Assembly: GCA_022833215.1 (NCBI GenBank)
Contig: JAIPUZ010000131.1
Coordinates: 1 to 38,288, forward strand
Direction: 5' to 3'
DNA length: 38,288 nt
Source: Mesorhizobium sp.
Lineage (GTDB): Bacteria > Pseudomonadota > Alphaproteobacteria > Rhizobiales > Rhizobiaceae
This document shows, in pieces, positions 26,508 through 35,587 of the stretch. Every line of letters begins with the position of its first letter. Within the stretch, counting starts at the first letter, position 1. A program made the translations under genes and the position numbers. The notes beneath the pieces were generated by a model. The model searched no databases and had not been told where the DNA came from. It saw only the letters and a program-made list of their open reading frames with translations.

Positions 26508-27104
26508 ATGGCCAGCCCAGCTTTTAACCTGCCGAACATGCTGACCTATGCCCGCATTCTGGCGGTGCCGCTGGTCGTTCTGTGCTTCTATCTTGAGGGA
26601 CAGCTCAAATCGAGCGATTTCGCCCGCTGGTCGGCGCTGGCGATTTTCCTTGCCGCCAGCGTTACCGATTACTTCGACGGTTATTTCGCCCGCGCATGGA
26701 AGCAGACGTCCAATATAGGCCGCATGCTGGACCCGATTGCCGACAAGCTGCTCGTGGCCACCTGTCTGCTGCTTCTGGCAGCCGATACCGATCATCGCGG
26801 CGGCATCGCCGGCTGGTCGCTTTGGGCGGCCATCATCATCCTGTGCCGCGAAATCCTCGTTTCGGGCCTGCGCGAATATCTGGCGGCGCTGAAGGTCAGC
26901 GTGCCGGTCACCAAGCTGGCGAAATGGAAGACCGCCATCCAGATGGTGGCGATCGCCTTCCTGCTGGCGGGGCCTGCCGGCGACAAGATCTTTCCCTACA
27001 CCACGCAGACAGGTCTGGTGCTGCTCTGGATCGCTGCCGTCGTCACCCTATATACGGGCTATGACTACTTCCGGGCCGGTCTGAAGCATATTGTCGACGA
27101 GTGA
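26508..27104 (+). CDS. pgsA: CDP-diacylglycerol--glycerol-3-phosphate 3-phosphatidyltransferase
   Basis: This 198-residue integral membrane enzyme makes phosphatidylglycerol phosphate, the committed step to phosphatidylglycerol and cardiolipin. The CDP-alcohol phosphotransferase motif is intact: Asp54, Asp57-Gly58, Ala61-Arg62, Gly71, Asp75, Asp79 (DYFDGYFAR through GRMLDPIAD). Several membrane segments are visible (about 12-30, 40-55, 95-115, 145-165, 170-190). The ATG at 26508 directly precedes the typical FNLPNMLTYARI. It is 134 bases after uvrC and 4 bases before moaD. Confidence 0.96.
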   Translation: MASPAFNLPNMLTYARILAVPLVVLCFYLEGQLKSSDFARWSALAIFLAASVTDYFDGYFARAWKQTSNIGRMLDPIADKLLVATCLLLLAADTDHRGGIAGWSLWAAIIILCREILVSGLREYLAALKVSVPVTKLAKWKTAIQMVAIAFLLAGPAGDKIFPYTTQTGLVLLWIAAVVTLYTGYDYFRAGLKHIVDE

Positions 27105-27108
27105 GACG

Positions 27109-27360
27109 ATGAAGCTCATCTATTTCGCCTGGGTTCGCGAGCGCATCGGCAGGACGGAAGAGGAGGTCGATCTTCCGGCCCATGTCGAGACCGTTTCCGA
27201 CCTGCTGAAATGGCTGAAGCACCGCGGCGAGGAATATGAAAATGCCTTGCAGCATCCCGAGGCGATCCGCGTGGCCATCAATCAGGAGCATGTGGACCAC
27301 GGCGAGAGGCTGGCCGGCGCGCATGAGATCGCGTTGTTTCCACCCATGACCGGCGGCTGA
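27109..27360 (+). CDS. moaD: Molybdopterin synthase sulfur-carrier subunit
   Basis: This 83-residue ubiquitin-like protein carries sulfur as a C-terminal thiocarboxylate, and the required Gly-Gly ending (MTGG, 82-83) is present. It supplies the dithiolene sulfurs of molybdopterin within the MoaD-MoaE synthase. I prefer the ATG at 27109 (MKLIYFAWVRERIG) to an in-frame ATG at 27091 that overlaps pgsA. It starts 4 bases after the pgsA stop and ends 3 bases before moaE, so the genes are surely cotranscribed. Confidence 0.95.
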   Translation: MKLIYFAWVRERIGRTEEEVDLPAHVETVSDLLKWLKHRGEEYENALQHPEAIRVAINQEHVDHGERLAGAHEIALFPPMTGG

Positions 27361-27363
27361 CGC

Positions 27364-27831
27364 ATGGGCGCGGTCCAGCCGCATATCCGTATCCAGACGG
27401 CGGATTTCGATGTGGCCGCCGAGATCGCGCGCCTGACGGGCGGACGCAGGGACATCGGTGCGGTCGTGACCTTTACCGGCCTGTGCCGCGACGAGGCGGG
27501 GCGGCTTTCGGCGCTGGAACTGGAGCATTACCCGGGAATGGCGGAAGCCGAGGTGCTGCGCATAGCCGGCGACGCCTGCATCCGCTGGCCATTGCAGGGC
27601 ATCACCGTCATTCACCGTTACGGGAAGCTGGAGCCGGGCGACAACATCGTGCTGGTCGTCACCGCTTCCACGCACCGGCAAGCTGCCTTCGACGCTGCCT
27701 GCTTCGTGATGGATTTTCTCAAATCGCGCGCTCCTTTCTGGAAAAGGGAGCATGCGGCCGGTGGTGCGGCAGGCGAGTGGGTCGCGGCCAGGGAAGCGGA
27801 CGAGGCGGCAATCGCAAATTGGCGCAAGTGA
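27364..27831 (+). CDS. moaE: Molybdopterin synthase catalytic subunit
   Basis: This 155-residue large subunit converts precursor Z (cPMP) to molybdopterin with sulfur from MoaD. Characteristic parts are GAVVTFTGLCRDE, LELEHYPGMAE, VIHRYGKLEPGDNIVLVV and the active-site lysines in FLKSRAPFWKREH. The length matches E. coli MoaE (150). The other moa genes are not in this window. The gene follows moaD by 3 bases. Confidence 0.96.
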   Translation: MGAVQPHIRIQTADFDVAAEIARLTGGRRDIGAVVTFTGLCRDEAGRLSALELEHYPGMAEAEVLRIAGDACIRWPLQGITVIHRYGKLEPGDNIVLVVTASTHRQAAFDAACFVMDFLKSRAPFWKREHAAGGAAGEWVAAREADEAAIANWRK

Positions 27832-27916
27832 CCTTTGGTCAACCGCAGATTTTGCCACTCGTCATGCTTTTTCCTCAATCCTGCGTGCCTAAAGCAGTCG
27901 CAAACGAGGATATGAA

Positions 27917-28657
27917 ATGCTCAAGAAACTGATCTTGCTGGGTCTGGTGCCTCTCGCCGGTGCCGTCGTCTCAACCGTGCCTTCTGAGGCGGCGGATGCC
28001 GTGCTGGGCGGAGAGGTGTTGTACCGCGAGCGTATCGCGCTGCCCGACAACGCGGTCGTGTCAGTGGAACTGGCGGATGTTTCGCGTGCCGATGCGCCGG
28101 CCGCTGTGATCGGCAAGCAGGAGATTTCGCCTGCCGGGCAGGTGCCCGTAAAGTTCGAGATCAGGTTCGACGATTCCGCGATCAGGCCGAACATCACCTA
28201 CGCGCTTCAGGCGCGCATCACCGTTGACGGGGAGCTGTGGTTCATCAACGACACGCATCATGGGGTGGACCCGCTGGCCAAGGAAGGACAGACCATTCTG
28301 GTGAAGCGCGTTACCCGGGAAAGCGGTGATCCGCTGCATGACACCGACTGGAATCTGACCTTCATCGAAGGCTATGACGGACTGCCGGAGCGTGCCGCCA
28401 CCCTGACGATCGGCAATGACGGACGGGCCCATGGCAAGGGCCCCTGCAACGGCTATTTCGGCGGTGTGAAAATCGACGGCGACAGCATTTCGATTGGCCA
28501 GGTCGGGGCGACCCAGATGGCGTGCGAGCCCAAGCGCATGCAGGCGGAACACGCCTATTTCCAGTCTCTGGGCAAGGTCGCGGCTTACAAGCTCGATGGC
28601 GACACGCTTACCCTGAGCGACGCCGACGGCAAGGACTTGCTGCGGTTTTCCAGATAG
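27917..28657 (+). CDS. YbaY-type domain fused to a META/HslJ domain, periplasmic
   Basis: This 246-residue exported protein has a signal peptide (about 1-26, cleavage after SEA) with no lipobox cysteine. An immunoglobulin-like YbaY (YscW-type) domain follows (about 28-125: VLYRERIALPDNAVVSVELADVS and KFEIRFDDSAI). The second domain is a META/HslJ domain (about 130-246: WNLTFIEGYDG, KGPCNGYFGG, QMACEPKRM) whose two cysteines fit the family pattern. HslJ-type domains are linked to heat or novobiocin stress in E. coli; the biochemical function is unknown. It is 85 bases after moaE and may have its own promoter. Confidence 0.85.
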   Translation: MLKKLILLGLVPLAGAVVSTVPSEAADAVLGGEVLYRERIALPDNAVVSVELADVSRADAPAAVIGKQEISPAGQVPVKFEIRFDDSAIRPNITYALQARITVDGELWFINDTHHGVDPLAKEGQTILVKRVTRESGDPLHDTDWNLTFIEGYDGLPERAATLTIGNDGRAHGKGPCNGYFGGVKIDGDSISIGQVGATQMACEPKRMQAEHAYFQSLGKVAAYKLDGDTLTLSDADGKDLLRFSR

Positions 28658-28683
28658 GCCGGGCGACCGTATGTTCCGGAAAC

Positions 28684-28712
28684 AAAAAAGCCGGGGAGTT
28701 TCCCCGGCTTTC
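28684..28712 (-). terminator. Rho-independent terminator of ndk (possibly bidirectional)
   Basis: An 11-bp perfect stem (AAAGCCGGGGA, 28687-28697, and TCCCCGGCTTT, 28701-28711) has a 3-base loop. On the minus strand it is followed by TTTTTTGTT, so it should end ndk. On the plus strand the T-run is only three bases, so it would work less well for the YbaY-META gene. Confidence 0.88.
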
Positions 28713-28732
28713 CTGTGCGTGGTCTGCTGCGG

Positions 28733-29155
28733 TCAGCCGACGATTTCGGTGTCGGAGAACCAGTATCTGATTTCCTGAGCGGCCGTCTCCGGGGCATCGG
28801 AGCCGTGAACGGAGTTCTCACCGATCGACAGGGCGAAGGTCTTGCGGATGGTGCCTTCGGCAGCGTCGGCCGGATTGGTCGCACCCATCACTTCGCGATT
28901 CTTGGCGATGGCGTTCTCGCCTTCCAGAACCTGGACCACGGTCGGGCCGGAGGACATGGATTCGACCAGTTCGCCGAAGAAGGGGCGCTCCTTGTGCACG
29001 GCGTAGAAGCCTTCGGCTTCACGACGGCTCATCCAGACGCGGCGGGACGCGACGACGCGCAGGCCGGCGTCTTCGAGCGCCTTGGTGATGGCGCCGGTCA
29101 GGTTGCGGCGGGTGGCATCCGGCTTGATCATGGAAAAGGTGCGTTCGAGCGCCAT
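28733..29155 (-). CDS. ndk: Nucleoside diphosphate kinase
   Basis: This 140-residue enzyme balances nucleoside triphosphate pools through a phosphohistidine intermediate. The catalytic His117 lies in NSVHGSD, and [14 protein letters not shown] is the standard start. [14 protein letters not shown] precedes the active site. The length is typical. It converges on the YbaY-META gene and diverges from the DinB-family gene. Its terminator is at 28684-28712. Confidence 0.98.
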   Translation of the reverse strand: MALERTFSMIKPDATRRNLTGAITKALEDAGLRVVASRRVWMSRREAEGFYAVHKERPFFGELVESMSSGPTVVQVLEGENAIAKNREVMGATNPADAAEGTIRKTFALSIGENSVHGSDAPETAAQEIRYWFSDTEIVG

Positions 29156-29299
29156 GGGTCGTCCTTCTGAATTTGGATTGCTGTGTGGCGCGCTCTATAC
29201 AGGTGAGCCGGCCTATTGCCAAGGGGAGGCACAGGCAGGGGGCTGGCGATGTTGCCCGGCCGGACCGGACCTGTTCCCTCACTGCCGCGGGAGAAGTGC

Positions 29300-29812
29300 A
29301 TGAGACGCCATTTCACGATGTTCGCAGCCTATAACCTGTGGGCCAACCGGCGCATCTACGACGCCGCGGCCAATCTTTCGGGCGACGAGTTCACGCGCGA
29401 TGTCGGGGCCGCGTTCGGCTCCATGGCAGGCACGCTCAATCACATTCTCGTGGCGGACCGCATCTGGATGAAGCGCTTCACCGGGGAAGGCGACGCGCCG
29501 ACACGTCTGGACACGATCCTTCATGAGGATCTGCCGTCGCTGCGGGCCGCGCGCGAGACCGAGGACAGGCGCATTCTGGGCTGGATGGAGAGCCGCGAGG
29601 ACAAGGACCTTGCCGGCCGCTTCGTTTACACGACTGTGACGGACATGCGCACCATTTCCCAGCGGCTTTCGCCGGCGCTTGGCCATTTCTTCAACCACCA
29701 GACCCATCATCGCGGACAGGCGCACGCGATCCTGACCATGCTGGGCCGCGATTCCGTGGCGCTCGACCTGATCTATTTCCTGCGCGTGGAAGAAGGCCGG
29801 GCCTACGCCTGA
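29300..29812 (+). CDS. DinB/DfsB family putative metal-dependent protein
   Basis: This 170-residue protein fits the four-helix DinB fold. The three likely metal ligands His48 (TLNHILVADRIW), His133 and His137 (FNHQTHHRGQ) have the usual spacing. Family members include thiol transferases that use bacillithiol or similar cofactors, and many of unknown function; no substrate can be assigned here. The ATG at 29300 follows GGGAGAA; an upstream in-frame start at 29216 has no ribosome binding site. It stands alone between ndk (divergent) and an ABC-F gene. Confidence 0.88.
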   Translation: MRRHFTMFAAYNLWANRRIYDAAANLSGDEFTRDVGAAFGSMAGTLNHILVADRIWMKRFTGEGDAPTRLDTILHEDLPSLRAARETEDRRILGWMESREDKDLAGRFVYTTVTDMRTISQRLSPALGHFFNHQTHHRGQAHAILTMLGRDSVALDLIYFLRVEEGRAYA

Positions 29813-29872
29813 TCGCCTGGTCCATGCTTTCGGCCTTGCCATTGGCGTGCCGGCAGGCCAAAACGCGCGACC

Positions 29873-31750
29873 ATGCTGATCATAAACGACCTTTCGCTGC
29901 GAATTGCCGGACGTCTGCTGCTCGACCACGCTTCGCTTACCCTTCCGGCCGGAACCAAGGCCGGCCTTGTCGGGCGCAACGGCACCGGCAAGACCACGCT
30001 GTTTCGCGCCATAACCGGCGATATGGCCTCCGAGACGGGGTCGATCAGCCTGCCCAGGGGGCTGCGCATCGGGCAGGTGGCCCAGGAGGCTCCGGGAACC
30101 GAGGAACCCCTGATCGAAATCGTGCTCAAGGCGGACAAGGAGCGCGCGGCGCTTCTCGAGGAGGAGAAGACGGCGACCGATCCGCACCGGATCGCCGAAA
30201 TACACATCCGGCTCGCCGACATCGACGCTCATTCTGCGGAAGCGCGCGCAGCCACCATCCTGTCCGGCCTCGGCTTCGACGAGGAGGCGCAAAAGCGCCC
30301 GGCCTCGTCCTTCTCGGGCGGCTGGCGCATGCGCGTGGCGCTGGCCGCCGTCCTGTTCTCCGAGCCCGATCTGCTGCTGCTCGACGAGCCCACCAACTAT
30401 CTCGACCTCGAAGGCACGCTGTGGCTCGAAACCTATGTGGCGAAATATCCGCATACGGTGCTGCTCATCTCCCACGATCGCGACCTGCTCAACCGCGCCG
30501 TCAACTCCATCGTGCATCTCGACAGCAAGAAGCTCACCTTCTGGCGCGGCGGTTACGACCAGTTCGAGCGCCAGCTTGCCGAACAGCGGGAGCTGCAGGA
30601 AAAAAGCCGCGCCAAGCAGGAGGCGCATCGCAAGCATCTGCAATCCTTCATCGACCGATTCCGCGCCAAGGCGTCCAAGGCCAGACAGGCTCAGTCGCGT
30701 ATCAAGGCGCTGGAGCGCATGAAGCCGGTTGGTGCGGTTCTGGACGACAGCGTGCGGCCGTTTTCGTTCCCCGAGCCGCAAAAGACCGTGGCCTCGCCCA
30801 TCGTGGCACTGTCCGGCGTCGATGTCGGGTACCAGCCGGGCAAGCCCGTGCTGAAGCGCATGACGCTGCGCATCGACAATGACGACCGCATCGCGCTGCT
30901 GGGCGCCAACGGCAACGGCAAGTCCACCTTCGCCAAGCTGCTGGCCGGTCGCCTTGCTCCCGAGACCGGGACAATCACCGTCGCGCCCGGACTGAAGACC
31001 TCGATTTTCGCGCAGCACCAGCTCGACGATCTGAGGCCGGAAGAAAATGCCTACGAGCATGTGCGGCGGCTGATGCCGGATGCGCCGGAATCGAAGGTGC
31101 GGGCGCGGGTAGCCCAGTTCGGCCTTTCGACCGAGAAGATGAACACCCCGGCAAAGGACCTCTCCGGCGGCGAGAAGGCGCGGCTGCTGATGGGGCTTGC
31201 GGCCTTCGAGGGGCCGAACCTGTTCATCCTCGACGAGCCGACCAACCATCTGGACATCGACAGCCGCGAAGCGCTGATCCACGCGCTGAACGATTTTCCC
31301 GGCGCGGTGATCCTCATCAGCCACGACCGCCACCTGCTCGAGGCCACCGCCGACCGGCTCTGGCTTGTCAGGGACGGCGCGGTGCAGCCGTTCGATGGCG
31401 ACCTCGACGACTACAAGACGCTGGTGACGGGGCAGCCGGCGGACCGCCGCGACAGGCGCGAGGCGGAGAAGGCGTCGAAAGCCGACCGGCGGCGCGAGGC
31501 CGCCCAGCGTCGCGCCGCGCTCGAGCCACTGGCGAAGCAGATCAGGGCGACCGAAGGGTTGATGGAGCGGCTGCGCAAGCGGATCGACCTGATCGAGGAC
31601 GAGCTGGGAGATCCGGCACTTTACGAAAAAGACGCCGCCAGGGCCACGAAACTGGCCAAGGAGCGCTCCGACCTCGTGACGCAGCTGGGCGGTCACGAAG
31701 AACGCTGGCTGGAAATGTCCGCCGAATATGAGGAAGGCACGGCGGAATAG
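29873..31750 (+). CDS. ABC-F family ATPase (Uup/YheS-like)
   Basis: This 625-residue soluble protein has two ATP-binding cassettes and no membrane segments. Walker A motifs lie at 34-42 (GRNGTGKTT) and near 344-352 (GANGNGKST); signature motifs are FSGGWRM and LSGGEKARLL; Walker B motifs are LLLLDEPTNYLD and LFILDEPTNHLD. A charged linker (about 240-280, RAKASKARQAQSRIKALERM) and a C-terminal coiled coil (about 515-625) match the ABC-F plan. ABC-F proteins act on the ribosome in translation or antibiotic protection. The coiled coil favours a Uup/YheS-like housekeeping member, but the exact subgroup is unresolved. Confidence 0.93.
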   Translation: MLIINDLSLRIAGRLLLDHASLTLPAGTKAGLVGRNGTGKTTLFRAITGDMASETGSISLPRGLRIGQVAQEAPGTEEPLIEIVLKADKERAALLEEEKTATDPHRIAEIHIRLADIDAHSAEARAATILSGLGFDEEAQKRPASSFSGGWRMRVALAAVLFSEPDLLLLDEPTNYLDLEGTLWLETYVAKYPHTVLLISHDRDLLNRAVNSIVHLDSKKLTFWRGGYDQFERQLAEQRELQEKSRAKQEAHRKHLQSFIDRFRAKASKARQAQSRIKALERMKPVGAVLDDSVRPFSFPEPQKTVASPIVALSGVDVGYQPGKPVLKRMTLRIDNDDRIALLGANGNGKSTFAKLLAGRLAPETGTITVAPGLKTSIFAQHQLDDLRPEENAYEHVRRLMPDAPESKVRARVAQFGLSTEKMNTPAKDLSGGEKARLLMGLAAFEGPNLFILDEPTNHLDIDSREALIHALNDFPGAVILISHDRHLLEATADRLWLVRDGAVQPFDGDLDDYKTLVTGQPADRRDRREAEKASKADRRREAAQRRAALEPLAKQIRATEGLMERLRKRIDLIEDELGDPALYEKDAARATKLAKERSDLVTQLGGHEERWLEMSAEYEEGTAE

Positions 31751-31753
31751 AAT

Positions 31754-32269
31754 TCAGCCGAGTTCCCTCGGCGTGATGAAATCCGTCAGACGGGCTGAGG
31801 CGGCGCCAAGTTCCGCCCAGTCCGATTCCACGTCGAGGCTTGCAATCGCTGCAGTCGGGAACTTGGCGTTCAGCCGATCGAGCGCGGACGCGGCGGAACC
31901 GGGGCCGGCCAGCATCCTTGCGAGAAGTTCCAGTCCCGGATTGTGCCCGACAACAAGCAGGTTCCCCACATCCTCGGGAACGTTGTTGATTTCGGCCAGT
32001 ATGCGCCACGGCGCGGCTTCATAGATCGTTTCGGTAAAATGCGTGCGGCAAGGTGCGGGAAGTTGCGCGCCGGCAAGCTCCCAGGTCTCACGCGTGCGGG
32101 CCGCCGATGAAACCACGGCAAGATCGGGCAGCCAGCCGCGCCGGCTCATTTCCCGGCCCATCAGCGGTGCGGCTTTTTTGCCGCGCGGTGCCAGGGGCCT
32201 GTCAAAATCGGAAAGCGCGGGATCGTCCCAGGCCGACTTTGCGTGTCTCAGGAGAAAAAGGCGGCGCAT
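31754..32269 (-). CDS. Histidine phosphatase family protein (SixA-like)
   Basis: This 171-residue protein has the phosphohistidine motif LRHAKSAW with His9, a second-site arginine region (SSAARTRET) and the later histidine in VVGHNPGLE. It resembles SixA, which removes phosphate from histidine phosphotransfer proteins, but the family also includes small-molecule phosphatases. It is the third gene of the purM-purN unit (6 bases after purN). Its stop codon is only 3 bases from the stop codon of the opposing ABC-F gene, leaving no room for a terminator between them. Confidence 0.88.
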   Translation of the reverse strand: MRRLFLLRHAKSAWDDPALSDFDRPLAPRGKKAAPLMGREMSRRGWLPDLAVVSSAARTRETWELAGAQLPAPCRTHFTETIYEAAPWRILAEINNVPEDVGNLLVVGHNPGLELLARMLAGPGSAASALDRLNAKFPTAAIASLDVESDWAELGAASARLTDFITPRELG

Positions 32270-32275
32270 CGCCGG

Positions 32276-32989
32276 TCAGGGCGTGAAACGCGCCAGCGCT
32301 TCGAGGTCGACTTCATCGCGAAGATCGGCGGGAGACACCAGCACGTGGTCCGGATTTTCGACCAGACCCATCGCTGCGGTAAAGCGAACCTTGCCGTCTG
32401 CCATGGCCACCTTGCCCTCTGCGAGCATCCTGAGCGCCAGAACGTAAAGGGGATGTTCGGCCCTGAGTACGCGCGCGACAAGCGAAGCCTCGGTGTCGTC
32501 TGCGAGAACCGGAACTGCCGCCTGGGCGATGATGGGGCCGTCATCCATTTCGGCGGTCACGAAATGCACGGTGCAGCCGTGAACCTTCACGCCGGCCTCG
32601 AGCGCGCGCCGGTGCGGTTCCAGCCCCTTGAAGGCCGGCAGCAGGGAAGGGTGGATGTTGATCATCCGGCCAAGCCACTTCTCCACGAAAGAAGCTGTCA
32701 GCAGGCGCATATACCCCGCAAGCGCAACGATCTCCGCCCTGAATCCCGCGAGTGCGGCGTCGATGGCGGCGTCGTGATGTGCCTTGCTGGCATAGTCGCT
32801 GCGCAGCACGGTGCGGGTGGGAATGCCGCGCGACGCAGCGACACGCAGGCCATGGGCATCTGCCTTGTCGGATATGACGCCGACAATCTCTGCGGGATAG
32901 GCCGGGTCGGATGCCGCTTCGATGAGCGCGCTCATGTTGGAGCCGCGCCCGGAAATCAGCACCACCGTACGTTTGCGCTGAACTGTCAT
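32276..32989 (-). CDS. purN: Phosphoribosylglycinamide formyltransferase
   Basis: This 237-residue enzyme adds the formyl group from 10-formyl-tetrahydrofolate to GAR, the third step of purine synthesis. The catalytic Asn111, His113 and Asp149 match E. coli Asn106, His108 and Asp144, within [10 protein letters not shown] and [20 protein letters not shown] binds the phosphate of the substrate. It has about 25 more residues than E. coli PurN, mainly at the C-terminus. Its ATG overlaps the purM stop codon by four bases. Confidence 0.96.
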   Translation of the reverse strand: MTVQRKRTVVLISGRGSNMSALIEAASDPAYPAEIVGVISDKADAHGLRVAASRGIPTRTVLRSDYASKAHHDAAIDAALAGFRAEIVALAGYMRLLTASFVEKWLGRMINIHPSLLPAFKGLEPHRRALEAGVKVHGCTVHFVTAEMDDGPIIAQAAVPVLADDTEASLVARVLRAEHPLYVLALRMLAEGKVAMADGKVRFTAAMGLVENPDHVLVSPADLRDEVDLEALARFTP

Positions 32990-34050
32990 AGGCCGATGCT
33001 CCCCCGATAAATCACGCCGGCGTCGCGGCGCGGCACGATGCGGCCGATTGATGTAACCGTCTCGCCCGCACCCTGAAGCACCGCCGCGATCTGTGCTGCC
33101 TGTCCCGAGGCCACCACGACAACCATGCCGATGCCGCAGTTGAAGGTGCGCATCATTTCGTTGGCCTCAACGCCGCCGGTCCTTGCCAGCCACGAAAACA
33201 CCGGTGGCGGCTGAATGGCGTCGAGGTCGAGCTCGGCCGAAAAATCCCCCGACAGCACGCGCGGAATGTTCTCCGGAAAGCCGCCGCCGGTGATATGCGC
33301 CAGCGCCTTGATGCCATGGGTTTCACGGATCGCCCTGAGCAGGGGCTTCACGTAGATTCTGGTCGGCTCCAGCAAGGCTTCGGCAAGCGACTGGCCCTTG
33401 TCGAATGGCGCGGGATCGCTCCAGCCGAGGCCCGAAGCGGCCACGATGCGGCGCACGAGCGAATAGCCATTGGAGTGCACGCCGGAAGAGGCGAGGCCAA
33501 GAATCACGTCGCCTTCGACGATGTCGTCGCTCGGCAGCAACTGGCCGCGTTCGGCCGCGCCCACTGCGAAGCCGGCGAGGTCGTAATCGTCGCCATGATA
33601 CATGCCCGGCATTTCGGCCGTCTCGCCGCCGATCAGCGCGCATCCAGCCTCGCGGCACCCCTTCGCGATGCCACCGACGATGGCCGCACCCTGCTCGGGG
33701 TCGAGCTTGCCGGTGGCGAGATAGTCGAGGAAGAACAGAGGTTCGGCGCCCTGCACGACGAGGTCGTTGACGCACATGGCGACGAGATCGATCCCGATCG
33801 TGTCGTGCTTTCCGGCATCGATGGCGATCTTGAGCTTGGTGCCGACGCCGTCATTGGCAGCCACCAGAACAGGGTCGGTGAAGCCAGCGGCCCTGAGGTC
33901 GAACAGCCCGCCGAACCCGCCGATTTCACCATCGGCACCGGGCCGGCGGGTGGCGCGCACCAGCGGCTTGATCTTTTCCACCATCAGATTGCCGGCATCG
34001 ATATCGACGCCAGCTTCGGCATAAGTCAGCCCGGTCTTGCGCTCGGCCAT
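32986..34050 (-). CDS. purM: Phosphoribosylformylglycinamidine cyclo-ligase
   Basis: This 354-residue ATP-dependent enzyme closes the imidazole ring to form AIR in purine synthesis. Visible are [14 protein letters not shown] at the start, the [10 protein letters not shown] region, [11 protein letters not shown] and [15 protein letters not shown] chose the ATG at 34050, which follows AAGGGG; the frame is open much further upstream, but no conserved sequence is there. It is the first gene of purM-purN-sixA-like, divergent from the PerM-like transporter gene. Confidence 0.97.
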   Translation of the reverse strand: MAERKTGLTYAEAGVDIDAGNLMVEKIKPLVRATRRPGADGEIGGFGGLFDLRAAGFTDPVLVAANDGVGTKLKIAIDAGKHDTIGIDLVAMCVNDLVVQGAEPLFFLDYLATGKLDPEQGAAIVGGIAKGCREAGCALIGGETAEMPGMYHGDDYDLAGFAVGAAERGQLLPSDDIVEGDVILGLASSGVHSNGYSLVRRIVAASGLGWSDPAPFDKGQSLAEALLEPTRIYVKPLLRAIRETHGIKALAHITGGGFPENIPRVLSGDFSAELDLDAIQPPPVFSWLARTGGVEANEMMRTFNCGIGMVVVVASGQAAQIAAVLQGAGETVTSIGRIVPRRDAGVIYRGSIGL

Positions 34051-34408
34051 CGCTTTCCCCTTGCTATGGCGGGCTCTTCGCATGAACCGCCCCATCCCGC
34101 AAGGTAGCGCAGATGCCGGGGAGCAGGGAATTGGGGAAAGCGCAGGCCAAGGCGCATGTGCGGTCCTCTGCCTGCGGGACCCATGCAGCCGCTTCCGCTG
34201 GCCGATCCGGTACCAGCTCTTTTCGGGCGGGCCGGGACCGGTTTTCCCTGCCGGTTTCATGGTGGCGAGGCAGCTTCCACAGACCTCGACGGCTTCGTTG
34301 CGCGTCGCTTTGGCCTGCTGCACCAGTTGCTGATAATCCTGCGGGGCCTCTTGACCGTGGCTTCGGCAGCATCCTATCTCGTCTGCTGGCTGAGGCACAT
34401 GAGCGGCA
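34051..34408. other. Divergent intergenic region between purM and the PerM-like gene
   Basis: I see no gene in these 358 bases, although several frames are open on both strands because of the high GC content. None of their translations shows a recognisable domain, a signal peptide or a good ribosome binding site. The region should hold the purM promoter and the promoter of the transporter-hdaA unit. No purine riboswitch-like structure or strong terminator hairpin was evident. Confidence 0.45.
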
Positions 34409-35578
34409 ATGGCAAAGGCAGCACGATCCAGAACTGATGGCGGCGCCGCCCGCCCGGACATGTCCGTGACATTGCGGCGGCAAGCGCTGTTCTGGGGCGC
34501 GGCGGCCGTGGCGCTGATCATCTTCCTCTATGTCTTTTCCGGTATCCTGCTGCCGTTCGTGGCCGGCATGGCGCTGGCCTACTTCCTCGATCCCGTGGCG
34601 GACCGCCTGCAGCGCCTTGGCCTTTCGCGGCTGATGGCCACCATCGTCATCCTCTTCGCCTTCATCATCGTTCTTGTGCTGGCGATCGTGGTTCTGGTGC
34701 CGGTGCTTGCCTCGCAGATGGCGGATTTTGCAGCCAAGCTTCCCGAATACATCACGCGGCTTCAGTCGCTGGTGACGAATTTCGACCCGCAATGGCTGGA
34801 ACGCCGGTTCGGCGTCGATGCCGCCGGATTGAAGGAGGGGCTCAACTCGCTGCTGACCTCCGGTTTCGGCCTGCTGACGACCCTGTTCCAGTCGATCTGG
34901 AGTTCCGGCATGGCGCTGGTTTCCGTGGTCAGCCTGCTGGTGGTGACGCCGGTCGTCGCCTTCTACATGCTGCTCGACTGGGATCGCATGATCGCGGTGG
35001 TCGACAGCTGGGTGCCGCGCGACCATGTTGAAACGGTGCGGGCGATCTTTTCCGACATCAACACCGCAACGGCGGGATTCGTGCGCGGACAGGGCACGCT
35101 GTGTCTCGTTCTGGGATGCATGTATGCCGTCGGCCTCACCCTGACCGGCCTCAATTTCGGCATCCTGATCGGGCTGTTCGCCGGACTGATCAGCTTCATT
35201 CCCTATGTCGGGTCCCTGACCGGGCTCGTGCTGGCCGTGGGCGTCGCCTTCGTGCAGTTCTGGCCGGACTGGATCATGGTCGTTGTCGTGGCTTTCGTGT
35301 TTTTTGCGGGCCAGTTCATTGAAGGCAACATCCTCCAGCCCAAGCTGGTGGGAAAGAGCGTCGGCCTGCATCCGGTGTGGCTGATGTTCGCGCTGTTCGC
35401 GTTCGGTGCATTGTTCGGCTTCGTCGGCTTGCTGATTGCCGTTCCGGCTGCGGCCGCAATCGCGGTTCTGGTGCGGTTCGCCTTGTCGCGCTATCTGGAA
35501 TCCCCACTCTACAAGGGGACAGGGGACGAGGAGGCGCCGGCAGTCGCGCGCCCCGACGCCCCGGCTGCTGGCGACTGA
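34409..35578 (+). CDS. AI-2E family transporter (PerM-like membrane protein)
   Basis: This 389-residue protein has seven or eight membrane segments in the AI-2E/UPF0118 pattern: a pair near 25-60, one near 68-95, one near 165-190, then several from about 245 to 370. The [20 protein letters not shown] segment (about 252-271) is a family signature, as are [18 protein letters not shown] and [12 protein letters not shown]. Members export small molecules or ions; some act as sodium/proton antiporters, and the AI-2 function is not general. MSVTLRR at 34460 is an alternative start. It lies 9 bases before hdaA. Confidence 0.92.
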   Translation: MAKAARSRTDGGAARPDMSVTLRRQALFWGAAAVALIIFLYVFSGILLPFVAGMALAYFLDPVADRLQRLGLSRLMATIVILFAFIIVLVLAIVVLVPVLASQMADFAAKLPEYITRLQSLVTNFDPQWLERRFGVDAAGLKEGLNSLLTSGFGLLTTLFQSIWSSGMALVSVVSLLVVTPVVAFYMLLDWDRMIAVVDSWVPRDHVETVRAIFSDINTATAGFVRGQGTLCLVLGCMYAVGLTLTGLNFGILIGLFAGLISFIPYVGSLTGLVLAVGVAFVQFWPDWIMVVVVAFVFFAGQFIEGNILQPKLVGKSVGLHPVWLMFALFAFGALFGFVGLLIAVPAAAAIAVLVRFALSRYLESPLYKGTGDEEAPAVARPDAPAAGD

Positions 35579-35587
35579 CGCCCAGGC

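Noticed and set aside
29279-31696. Minus-strand open frame of 805 codons opposite the DinB-type and ABC-F genes
   Set aside because: It is a shadow frame of the ABC-F coding sequence; its composition follows third-position GC bias and it has no domain.
32986-34521. Longer purM with an N-terminal extension of about 157 residues
   Set aside because: The extension has no conserved features, and a good ribosome binding site (AAGGGG) precedes the normal ATG at 34050.
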